DNA of 60,303 bases. Source: an uncultured Pelagibacteraceae bacterium (GTDB lineage: Bacteria > Pseudomonadota > Alphaproteobacteria > Pelagibacterales > Pelagibacteraceae). How positions within the stretch are numbered: the stretch's first letter is position 1; each line of letters starts with the position of its first letter. Shown one piece after another: positions 52,872 to 60,303 of this stretch. Made by a program: the position numbers and the translations under genes. The stretch is taken from the NCBI GenBank assembly GCA_902571055.1, contig CACGAM010000003.1:66070-126372 (forward strand), given 5' to 3'. The notes under the pieces are model-generated. The model was not told where the DNA came from. It worked only from the letters and a program-made list of their open reading frames with translations, and made no database searches.

Positions 52872-54911
52872 ATGAACAATTACGATTTTTTAGTTTCAGA
52901 TATAAGTAGCATAAAAGGTATAGGTACTAAAACTACAAAATTATTCAAAAAAAAGAATATAAATACGGTATTCGATCTTTTATGGAGTTTACCAAGAGAC
53001 TATACGGACAGGACACAGATATCGAAAATTAAAGAGCTACAATTAGGAAAAGTCCAAACAATTGTGGTTAATGTAGAAAAGTATAGTTTTCCCAGAATTA
53101 GAAATTTACCTAATAAGGTCATATGTAATGATGAAACTGGTAAATTGGAATGTATTTTTTTTAATAGTTATGAGGGATATATCAGAAAAATTTTGCCGTT
53201 AAACTCTAAAGTAACAATTAGTGGTAAAATTTCGTTTTATAAAAATAAATATCAGATTACAAACCCAACACATGTATCTACAGATATAAATAAGATTAAA
53301 AGAATTCACTCATCATATAGTTTAACAGAGGGTTTAAGTGAAAGAAAATATCTAGCTATCGTAAACTCTGTTTTAGAAAAATTACCTGATTTGAATGAGT
53401 GGCATGACAAATCTGTTCTAAATAAATTTCAAAACATAAGTTGGAAAGAGTCAATACAAAAACTTCATGATCCTAAAAATATAAACAAAAAAGGACCTTT
53501 TTTTGATAGACTAGCGTTCGATGAAATATTATCAAGTTTTCTAATAAGTTCTAAAGTCAGAAAATCAATAAAAAAGATAAAAAAAAATAAAAAAAAATTT
53601 AACTTTGACACTGCTGATTTTATAACAAAAAAATTAAAATTTAACCTAACATTAGATCAAATTAATTCAATAAATGAAATTAATAAAGATCTCAAATCAA
53701 ATCAAAAAATGTTCAGGTTATTGCAAGGAGATGTGGGTAGTGGAAAAACAATTGTTTCATTAATTGCAAGTTTAAATGTAATCTCAAGTGGTTTTCAAGT
53801 TTCTCTAATGGCTCCAACAGAAATATTAGCTCAACAACATCATCGATTAGCTAAAAAACTTTTTCCAAAAAATATAAATATAGAAATTTTAACAAGTAAA
53901 ACAGATAATAAAGAAAGAAAAAAAATTATATCAGATTTATCTTTAAATAAGATAAATTTTTTAATTGGTACACATTCACTATTTCAAGATAAAATTCAGT
54001 TTAAAAAATTAGGTTTAATAATAATTGATGAACAACACAAATTTGGTGTCAAACAAAGAAAAAAACTTTCAGATAAAGGAGGTGTAAATTGTGATGTTTT
54101 GGTGATGTCTGCAACACCAATTCCAAGGACTATGATCATGACCGCATTTGGAGATATGGATAAGTCAATAATTAGAAGTAAACCTAGAAACAGAAAAGAT
54201 GTGATCACTTATAGTAAGCCAGATAATAAAATAAATGAAATAATTTTGTTTATAAAAAAACTTATTAAAATTGGAGAACAGATATTTTGGGTATGCCCAC
54301 TAATTGAAGAATCGAAAAAACTAGACCATCAATCTTCAATTAAAAGATACGAAATTCTTAAAAAAATATTCAATAAAAAGGTTGGACTTCTTCATGGATC
54401 TTTAAAGAGGGATGAAAAGGATAAAATACTCACTGATTTTTTAGAAAAAAAAATAGATATACTAGTTTCAACAACTGTCATTGAGGTGGGAATTGATTTT
54501 CCTAATGCATCGGCAATAATAATAGAAAATGCCAACAAATTTGGATTGTCTCAACTTCATCAATTACGTGGCCGTGTTGGTCGTGGTGAAAAGCAGTCCT
54601 ATTGTATACTTCTATTCAAATCTACATTAAGTGAAAATGCAAAAAAAAGAATTAATATATTAAAAAAAAATAATGATGGTTTTAAAATTTCTGAAGAAGA
54701 TATGAAATTAAGAGGATATGGTGAACTGTTAGGTTTTAAACAAAGCGGACTCCATTCATTTAGACTTGCAGACCCGGTACAAAATGAAAATTTGTTTTTA
54801 CTAGCAGAAAAAGAAATCAAAAGAATTGAAAATGATGATACAGATTTAAATAAATACAATACACTACTCAAATTATATGATAGAGCAGATATTTTAAACG
54901 ATCTTGTCTAG
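52872..54911 (+). CDS. recG: ATP-dependent DNA helicase RecG
   Basis: A 679-residue branch-migration helicase. The wedge/OB region (about 50-150) is followed by motif I in LLQGDVGSGKTIVSLIA, the DEQH motif in LIIIDEQHKFGVKQR, motif III as VMSATPIPRT, and QLRGRVGRGEKQSYC as motif VI. A C-terminal KMRLRGYGELLGFKQSG-type segment follows. It ends convergently with the DUF502 gene (four-base overlap). Confidence 0.97.
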   Translation: MNNYDFLVSDISSIKGIGTKTTKLFKKKNINTVFDLLWSLPRDYTDRTQISKIKELQLGKVQTIVVNVEKYSFPRIRNLPNKVICNDETGKLECIFFNSYEGYIRKILPLNSKVTISGKISFYKNKYQITNPTHVSTDINKIKRIHSSYSLTEGLSERKYLAIVNSVLEKLPDLNEWHDKSVLNKFQNISWKESIQKLHDPKNINKKGPFFDRLAFDEILSSFLISSKVRKSIKKIKKNKKKFNFDTADFITKKLKFNLTLDQINSINEINKDLKSNQKMFRLLQGDVGSGKTIVSLIASLNVISSGFQVSLMAPTEILAQQHHRLAKKLFPKNINIEILTSKTDNKERKKIISDLSLNKINFLIGTHSLFQDKIQFKKLGLIIIDEQHKFGVKQRKKLSDKGGVNCDVLVMSATPIPRTMIMTAFGDMDKSIIRSKPRNRKDVITYSKPDNKINEIILFIKKLIKIGEQIFWVCPLIEESKKLDHQSSIKRYEILKKIFNKKVGLLHGSLKRDEKDKILTDFLEKKIDILVSTTVIEVGIDFPNASAIIIENANKFGLSQLHQLRGRVGRGEKQSYCILLFKSTLSENAKKRINILKKNNDGFKISEEDMKLRGYGELLGFKQSGLHSFRLADPVQNENLFLLAEKEIKRIENDDTDLNKYNTLLKLYDRADILNDLV

Positions 54912-55528
54912 TTTTTCGGGTTAGAAGTTCCAGCAGAAACAATAAATTTAGAGGCTTCTTCAAAAGTCATATCTAAATATATGACTTCTTTTTTTGGAAA
55001 CATTAAAAGAAATCCGCTGGTTGGATTGGGAGTTGTTGGAACAAAAACATTTACTAATTCTGTACTGGTTTTTTTTGATATTTCACCTTTGTTATCTTTT
55101 GTTGCAAATCCAACAGCCCAGCTACCCTTTCTTGGATACTCTACTAAAACAACACTTTTTTTATTCCCTTTTCTTGGAGCCAAACTTTCAGTCATTTGAC
55201 CGATTGCTGAATATATAGTTCTTAATATAGGAATTCTTTTCAATGTTTCATTGACCAATTGTAAAATTTTTTTTCCGATAAAAGATAAAGATAGCCAACC
55301 AATAACTGTTATAAATATGATAGATAACAATATTTCAAGACCTGGTATTGAAAAGGGCAAGTAGCTATTAGGATTAATCTCCCTTGGTATTAAATTTGAG
55401 GATACTGATATAAAAAATTTTGTTAAATATAGTGTTATACCAATTGGAACTAAAACTACAATTCCAGTAATAAAATAATTACGAAGTCTTGCTAGAAATG
55501 ATCTTTTTTTTTTTAATGTTTTTGCCAT
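54908..55528 (-). CDS. DUF502 family membrane protein
   Basis: A 206-residue protein with two membrane segments (about 18-38 and 65-85), followed by a beta-rich domain. GIVVLVPIGITLYLTKFF, RIPILRTIYSAIGQM and FVPTTPNPTSGFLLMFPK are the DUF502 motifs. No function is established for the family. In alphaproteobacteria it commonly lies next to recG, as here. Its start faces the peptidase gene across 39 bases. Confidence 0.9.
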   Translation of the reverse strand: MAKTLKKKRSFLARLRNYFITGIVVLVPIGITLYLTKFFISVSSNLIPREINPNSYLPFSIPGLEILLSIIFITVIGWLSLSFIGKKILQLVNETLKRIPILRTIYSAIGQMTESLAPRKGNKKSVVLVEYPRKGSWAVGFATKDNKGEISKKTSTELVNVFVPTTPNPTSGFLLMFPKKEVIYLDMTFEEASKFIVSAGTSNPKN

Positions 55529-55567
55529 TTTAAATCTAGTATATATCTACTATATTAAATTGCTTTT

Positions 55568-56389
55568 ATGAATAGAAGAAAATTTATAAATTATATAGGT
55601 TGTGGGTGCTTGGCTTTTGGCCTACATTCATGCTCAACTACACCTATTACTGAAAGAAAACAACTAAAGCTAATACCAGAGCATAAACTGAATGCTCAAG
55701 CAGCTAAAATTTATGAAAAAGTAAAAGAAAAAGAAAAATTAAGCGATGATAAGATTAAATTAGGTGAAATAAAAGAAATTGGAAAAAAAATTGAAAACTC
55801 AATAAGTAAATATTTTGATAGTCAAAATATTTCAGATCCAACAATAGGATTTGATTGGGAGTATATCTTGATTAAAAATGATAAAGTTAAAAATGCATGG
55901 TGTATGCCTGGTGGGAAAATTGCTGTTTATACAGGAATTTTACCAATTACGAAAAATACTAATGGACTTGCTGCTGTAATGGGACATGAAATTGCTCATG
56001 CTGTAGCGAAACATTCTGTGGAGAGGGCTAGTAGAGGTGTCTTGCTTAAAACTGGCACAAGTTTAATTGATATATTTTCTGGTGGTAAATTATCTCAAGT
56101 CAATCGTGCAACAGGTATGGATACCGTGGGATTATTATCTCAAATAGGTATAATGAACCCATTTAGTCGTAAACAAGAAAGTGAAGCAGATTTCCTTGGA
56201 ATGATTTTTTCCTCTTTATCAGGATATGACATTAGAGAAACAGTTAAAATATGGGAAAGAATGAAAGAAGCAAATAAAGGAAAGGAACCAGCAGAATTTA
56301 TGAGTACTCATCCTTCATCAAGTAACAGAATCAACCAGATTAATGACTGGATGAATGAGGTTATTATTAATTATCCACCAAATATTTAA
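55568..56389 (+). CDS. M48 family metallopeptidase, probable lipoprotein
   Basis: A 273-residue protein. An N-terminal RRKFINYIGCGCLAFGLHSC region looks like a twin-arginine-type signal with a lipobox-like Cys22. The zinc site is HEIAH (His140, Glu141, His144), with a third ligand likely in ESEADFLGM. CMPGGKIAVYTGIL is an M48 feature. Similar E. coli proteins (LoiP/YcaL type) cut outer-membrane proteins. The substrate here is unknown. Confidence 0.88.
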   Translation: MNRRKFINYIGCGCLAFGLHSCSTTPITERKQLKLIPEHKLNAQAAKIYEKVKEKEKLSDDKIKLGEIKEIGKKIENSISKYFDSQNISDPTIGFDWEYILIKNDKVKNAWCMPGGKIAVYTGILPITKNTNGLAAVMGHEIAHAVAKHSVERASRGVLLKTGTSLIDIFSGGKLSQVNRATGMDTVGLLSQIGIMNPFSRKQESEADFLGMIFSSLSGYDIRETVKIWERMKEANKGKEPAEFMSTHPSSSNRINQINDWMNEVIINYPPNI

Positions 56390-56391
56390 TT

Positions 56392-56467
<76 letters not shown>

Positions 56468-56479
56468 ACAACAGAATGT

Positions 56480-56507
56480 TTTATAGTGATTTTTTTTATA
56501 TTATCAA
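56480..56507 (-). promoter_or_regulatory. Putative promoter of tRNA-Lys
   Basis: On the minus strand TTGATA (56507-56502), a 16-base spacer and TATAAA (56485-56480) end 12 bases before the mature tRNA. Both boxes are close to the sigma-70 consensus. Confidence 0.5.
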
Positions 56508-56517
56508 CGTGTAAATT

Positions 56518-57630
56518 TTACAACTTTCTCGAATATTTATTATAAAATTTAGAAAAAGTACCTTTTTTTATATTCTTTCTTATCTCAAACATAAGTTCTT
56601 GATAAAAATTAATATTATTTAATGTAAGAATCATTGACCCAAGCATTTCATTTGTATTAAATAAATGATTTAAGTAATCTTTAGAATATTTGTTTAATTC
56701 AAATTTTTTGACAGAGCTATCAAGAGGTTTTTTATCATTTTTATATTTTGCGTTTCGAATATGTACACGACCGTTCCATGTAAAAGCTAAACCAGTTCTA
56801 CCTGATCTTGTGGGTAAAACACAATCGAACATATCGATGCCTCTTTTAACTGCGCCTAAAATATCTGATGGAGTCCCCACTCCCATTAGATACCTTGGTT
56901 TATCTTTTGGCATATGTTTTTTTAAATAATCAAGCACATTAAACATTTCGTCTTGAGTATCACCAACTGCTAGACCACCTATAGCATATCCATCAAAACC
57001 AATTTTTTTTAAATCATTTAATGATTTCAATCTTAAATCTTTGAAAAGACCACCTTGGACTATTCCAAATAAAGCCTTATGTTTATTTATGCCAAATGCT
57101 TTTTTTGATCTTGCAGCCCAGTGTGTAGATAGTTCAACTGATTTCTGAATAAATTTATAATTTAAATTTTTTTTAGGGCATTCGTCAAGAACCATTACTA
57201 TATCTGAATTTAGTTTTTTTTGGATATTAATACTTTCCTCAGGACTTAATATAAATTTTGAACCGTCTATGTGTGAATTAAAAATTGCACCTTTTTTTTT
57301 GTCTATTTTATTTAACCTAGAAAGTGACATAATTTGATATCCTCCAGAGTCTGTTAAAATTGGAAGTCTGCAATTAATATATTTGTGAAGACCTCCAAAT
57401 TTTTTAACTCTTTTAACACCTGGTCTAATCATTAAATGATAGGTGTTTGATAGAATAATTTGGCTTCCTGTTTTCTCAATATCCTTTATGAATGTTCCTT
57501 TAACAGTACCTTGTGTGCCAACAGGCATAAATGCAGGAGTATCTATTGGACCTCTATGAGTAGTAATTTTTCCTAATCTTGCGTAACCATCATTTTTTGC
57601 AACATTAAAAGTAAATTTTTTTAATGCCAT
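56518..57630 (-). CDS. tgt: tRNA-guanine transglycosylase lacking its zinc site
   Basis: A 370-residue enzyme that exchanges guanine for preQ1 at the wobble position of certain tRNAs. ILTDSGGYQIMSLS (Asp94) and DMFDCVLPTRSGRTG (Asp269) keep both catalytic aspartates. The usual zinc motif after PLD, with three Cys and a later His, is replaced with no change of length: Val307, Lys309, Leu312 and Asn338 occupy the ligand positions (segment PLDSSVKKFELNKYS, then TLNNINFY). Other parts are conserved. Whether the enzyme is stable without zinc is unknown. The gene is ten bases from the cyclophilin gene. Confidence 0.95.
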   Translation of the reverse strand: MALKKFTFNVAKNDGYARLGKITTHRGPIDTPAFMPVGTQGTVKGTFIKDIEKTGSQIILSNTYHLMIRPGVKRVKKFGGLHKYINCRLPILTDSGGYQIMSLSRLNKIDKKKGAIFNSHIDGSKFILSPEESINIQKKLNSDIVMVLDECPKKNLNYKFIQKSVELSTHWAARSKKAFGINKHKALFGIVQGGLFKDLRLKSLNDLKKIGFDGYAIGGLAVGDTQDEMFNVLDYLKKHMPKDKPRYLMGVGTPSDILGAVKRGIDMFDCVLPTRSGRTGLAFTWNGRVHIRNAKYKNDKKPLDSSVKKFELNKYSKDYLNHLFNTNEMLGSMILTLNNINFYQELMFEIRKNIKKGTFSKFYNKYSRKL

Positions 57631-57639
57631 TTAAAATTA

Positions 57640-58200
57640 TTATTCAGATCTAAAGCTAATTATTTTGTCCGGATCTTTTACTGCACCATTATTATTTGAG
57701 TCACCTCTTTTAATTTTATCTACATATTCCATACCACTAATAACTTTACCAAAAACAGTATATTGCCTATCTAGAAATGGTGCGGGCTCAAAACAAATAA
57801 AAAATTGACTATTTGCACTATTTGGATCAGCAGATCTAGCCATAGACAATGTTCCTCTATCGTGTGGTAAATTATTAAATTCAGATTTTAAATCAGGTAA
57901 ATCAGAGCCACCCATACCAGCTCTATTTAAATCAAAATCATTATTATTTGTGTTTCCAAATTTTACGTCACCGGTTTGTGCCATAAAACCATCTATAACT
58001 CGATGAAAAACAACACCATCGTAATTACCATTATCCGCTAATTTTTTAATTCTCTCCACATGATTTGGAGCAACATCTTTAAATAGCTCTATCTTAACTT
58101 CTCCATCTTTAAGTTTTAGTATCATAATATTCTCCTTTGCGATTGAGTTTGTTTGTAATAATAAAAAAAATATTAAAAAAATTTTATTTATTTTCTTCAT
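57640..58200 (-). CDS. Peptidyl-prolyl cis-trans isomerase, cyclophilin type, exported
   Basis: A 186-residue protein. A signal segment (about 1-22) precedes the cyclophilin domain. VVFHRVIDGFMAQTGD, NSANSQFFICFEP and LDRQYTVFGKVI are the core motifs. The signal places it in the periplasm (PpiA-like). Its start lies inside the end of coaD (17-base overlap), an arrangement also found in other alphaproteobacteria. Confidence 0.93.
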   Translation of the reverse strand: MKKINKIFLIFFLLLQTNSIAKENIMILKLKDGEVKIELFKDVAPNHVERIKKLADNGNYDGVVFHRVIDGFMAQTGDVKFGNTNNNDFDLNRAGMGGSDLPDLKSEFNNLPHDRGTLSMARSADPNSANSQFFICFEPAPFLDRQYTVFGKVISGMEYVDKIKRGDSNNNGAVKDPDKIISFRSE

Positions 58201-58687
58201 ATTTATTCTTTAATGCTTTGATTGTATTTTTAGTAGTAAATTTTTTTAAATCTCCTTTTAATTCTGCTATTTCTTTAACAAATCTTGATGAAATAATTTG
58301 ATTTTCAACATCGGACATTAAAAATATAGTTTCAATTTTTTGATTAAGTTTTCTATTCATGCCCGCTAATTGAAACTCATATTCAAAGTCTGAAACTGCT
58401 CTTAATCCTCTTAATATTAACGTAGAATTATATTTTTTACACAAAGAGGTTGTTAGATTATTAAATGTAATAACTGTAATTCTTTTTTTGTCGTTTTTTA
58501 GATCATTAAATAATGCTTTGTTAATTATTTGAACTCGTTCATTTGAATTAAAAAGATATTTCTTAGAACTACCATTAGAAACAGCAACAATTAGTTTATC
58601 TACAATTTTTAAAGATTTTTTAATTACATCTATGTGACCAAATGTAATAGGATCAAAAGTTCCAGGATAAATTGCTGTTTTTTTCAT
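58184..58687 (-). CDS. coaD: Phosphopantetheine adenylyltransferase
   Basis: A 167-residue enzyme of CoA synthesis, adenylating 4'-phosphopantetheine. AIYPGTFDPITFGHIDVIKK holds the nucleotidyl-transferase motif (T/HxGH), and LRGLRAVSDFEYEFQLAGMNRKL the second half. The SSRFVKEIAELKGD segment near the C terminus is also standard. It shares one base with gyrA and overlaps the cyclophilin gene. Confidence 0.97.
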   Translation of the reverse strand: MKKTAIYPGTFDPITFGHIDVIKKSLKIVDKLIVAVSNGSSKKYLFNSNERVQIINKALFNDLKNDKKRITVITFNNLTTSLCKKYNSTLILRGLRAVSDFEYEFQLAGMNRKLNQKIETIFLMSDVENQIISSRFVKEIAELKGDLKKFTTKNTIKALKNKYEENK

Positions 58688-60303
58688 TAAAGTAGATTAT
58701 CATCTATTTTAAAAGCAGAGACAACTTTTTCATCCCCGGATAATTTAATTATTCTTACCCCCTGAGTGTTTCTCCCAGCAATTCGTATTTCTTTTACTGA
58801 TGTACGTATTAATCGACCCTTGTTAGTCGATATAACAACTTCGTCACCTTCAAACACAGGAAATGAAGACGTAGTATTTCCATTTCTTTTTGAATTAACA
58901 ATCCCTATAATCCCTTTTCCACCTCGATTTGTTAATCTAAAGTCTTTTTGAGAAGTTCTTTTACCATATCCGTTTTCCGTAATAGATAGCATGTGGTTTT
59001 GGCCATTTATGTTATTTGAATTATTGTTACCATTAGACTTTTTTAATTTATCAACTATTGATAATGAAACTACGTTATCATCATTTGTTAAATTAATACC
59101 TCTTATGCCTTTCGAGGATCTGCCCTTAAAAATTCTGAGTTTTTTAGATTCAAATCTTATACATTTTCCAAGTTTAGTATTTAAAATGATATCTTGATCA
59201 TCATTACAAATTTTGACACCAACAATTTTATCATCTGTATCCAATTTCATAGCAATTTTTCCAGATGCATTAATTAAAGAAAAATCATCAAGGCTATTTT
59301 TTCTGATTTTACCCTTGCTAGTCGCAAATATTATATGATTACCTTTAGTATCAGTTATATCATTAGGTAAAGGCATAATAGAGCTAATAGATTGATGATT
59401 TCTTAGTGGCAGAATATTGAAAAGAGATTTACCTCGAGAAATTGCGGAACCCTCTGGTATTTTCCAGGCCTTTATTTTATAAACAAATCCTTCATTAGAA
59501 AAAAATAATACAGATGTATGGGTATCTACAGATAAGGTTTGAATGACCGAGTCTTCTTCTCTGGTTTTAATTCCAGTTTTACCTTTTCCACCTCTTTTTT
59601 GCTGTTTTACATTGCTAAGTGAGCCTCTTTTTATGTATCCTTTTAAAGTTACAGTTATAAGTACAGCCTCTTTTTGTATAGTTTCTTCAATATTATAATT
59701 TAATACTGAATTAATATCTCTCGTATCAATGCTTGTTCTTCTATCAATTCCATATTTATCCCTAATATTTACTAATTCATCCTTAATAACATTTAATAAT
59801 TCTTTTTTTGAATTTATAATTTTTTTATAATGAGAAATAAGAGCAGCTAATTTTTTTAATTCCACTTCAATTTCATTAATTCCAAGAGCAGTTAATTTTT
59901 GTAGTTTTAATTCTAAAATAGCTTCAACCTGTTTTTCAGAAAATGTATATTTTGATTTATTATTCTTAGCCTCAACAAGCTTTATTAAATTTCGGGATTT
60001 ATTAATATTAAAATTTATTTTTAATAAGGATTTTTTTGCTTCGTCAGGATTTTTTGAAGATCTTATGATTTTAATTATTTTATCTATATTCTCAACTGAA
60101 ACAGAAAGCCCAATCAAAATATGTGATCTGTTTTCGGCCTTCTCTAATTCAAATTTTGTTTTTTTTAATACAACGTCTTCCCTAAAATTTAAAAAATGAT
60201 CTAAAAATTTTATTAAACCACATTGCTCTGGTTTACCGTCAACTATTGCTAACATATTAAATCCAAATGAGCTTTCAATTGAAGTATTTTTATATAAAAG
60301 TCT
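58687..60303 (-). CDS. gyrA: DNA gyrase subunit A, C-terminal part (cut by window edge)
   Basis: The reading frame continues unbroken through the right edge, leaving 538 residues of the 3' part. The visible segment includes the coiled dimer-gate region (SEKQVEAILELKLQKLTALG) and the C-terminal beta-pinwheel domain. The GyrA box lies in KQQKRGGKGKTG, which distinguishes GyrA from ParC. A low-complexity Asn-rich insertion (SNGNNNSNNINGQNH) interrupts one blade. The ATG at 60255 is internal, so the true N terminus, with the catalytic Tyr, lies beyond the window. Confidence 0.96.
   Translation of the reverse strand, partial: RLLYKNTSIESSFGFNMLAIVDGKPEQCGLIKFLDHFLNFREDVVLKKTKFELEKAENRSHILIGLSVSVENIDKIIKIIRSSKNPDEAKKSLLKINFNINKSRNLIKLVEAKNNKSKYTFSEKQVEAILELKLQKLTALGINEIEVELKKLAALISHYKKIINSKKELLNVIKDELVNIRDKYGIDRRTSIDTRDINSVLNYNIEETIQKEAVLITVTLKGYIKRGSLSNVKQQKRGGKGKTGIKTREEDSVIQTLSVDTHTSVLFFSNEGFVYKIKAWKIPEGSAISRGKSLFNILPLRNHQSISSIMPLPNDITDTKGNHIIFATSKGKIRKNSLDDFSLINASGKIAMKLDTDDKIVGVKICNDDQDIILNTKLGKCIRFESKKLRIFKGRSSKGIRGINLTNDDNVVSLSIVDKLKKSNGNNNSNNINGQNHMLSITENGYGKRTSQKDFRLTNRGGKGIIGIVNSKRNGNTTSSFPVFEGDEVVISTNKGRLIRTSVKEIRIAGRNTQGVRIIKLSGDEKVVSAFKIDDNLL

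Noticed and set aside
55269..55282. TTTCCGATAA half-site, the same ten bases as the repeat arm next to the recombinase
   Set aside because: A single arm inside the DUF502 coding sequence, without an inverted partner at the right spacing. Probably chance.

Overview
The window looks like chromosome from a SAR11-type alphaproteobacterium (Pelagibacterales). The DNA is very AT-rich and gene-dense, spacers are often zero or negative, and proteins are short and rich in Lys/Asn/Ile. Gene orders are alphaproteobacterial: mltB-rlpA-dac-tmk-holB-metG-tatD, a bc1-chaperone gene beside rpmF-plsX-ihfA-merR, and sdhE facing recG. No rRNA operon, CRISPR array, IS element or prophage is visible. The organism assignment is inference; most gene calls rest on recognisable family motifs.

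Layout. 1-2658: 5' part of a sarcosine oxidase beta-subunit gene (cut by the window edge), tRNA-Ser(GCU), and a lytic transglycosylase. 2699-10028: a forward operon-like run dapA-smpB-folK-rsh-pyrE-pdxJ-acpS-lepB-rnc-recO. 10023-11012: hemB, reverse. 11083-20591: forward run of an AspH-like dioxygenase, rpiB, glyA, nrdR, the riboflavin cluster (ribD, ribE, ribBX, ribH), nusB, thiL and the proton pyrophosphatase hppA. 20594-23846: bamE, bc1 chaperone, rpmF, plsX, ihfA, merR-type regulator, rpmG, chorismate mutase. 23884-31447: ctaA, then metY behind a candidate SAM-sensing leader, divergent from rplM-rpsI, followed by argC, a small lipoprotein, hom, an AEC carrier and a metallo-beta-lactamase-fold enzyme. 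31436-36072: glutathione peroxidase, nhaA, a zinc-ribbon membrane protein, tRNA-Pro, an NDUFS4-type complex I subunit, an SbmA/BacA-like transporter and glpX.

36108-43283 is the accessory part. tRNA-Glu and a small GIY-YIG gene are followed by a surface-glycan set (a tandem GT-B glycosyltransferase, two GT2 enzymes, a 2OG-Fe(II) hydroxylase, a methyltransferase), then an intact tyrosine recombinase. A perfect 10-bp inverted repeat with a 7-bp spacer lies directly upstream of the recombinase start and resembles a recombinase core site or operator. Next come a 54-residue membrane protein and a roughly 190-base GC-rich block with several stable hairpins, two of them capped by GNRA loops. I read this block as a structured RNA that I cannot identify; it is the strongest novelty candidate here. 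It leads into a single-domain alkyltransferase gene.

44008-52397 is a reverse run, rarD-mltB-rlpA-dac-tmk-holB-metG-tatD-EamA, for cell-wall and DNA/translation housekeeping. 52501-60303 has tRNA-Ser(UGA), sdhE, recG, a DUF502 protein, an M48 lipoprotein peptidase, tRNA-Lys, tgt, a cyclophilin, coaD and the 3' part of gyrA.

Recurring oddities are reduction and loss of metal sites: Tgt lacks all four zinc ligands, NrdR has contracted Cys-x-Cys knuckles, the second domain of RibBX lacks the GTP cyclohydrolase II cysteines, the RSH enzyme lacks most of the region between TGS and ACT, and RlpA has lost its catalytic residues. The usual neighbours era and fabH are missing from otherwise conserved clusters.
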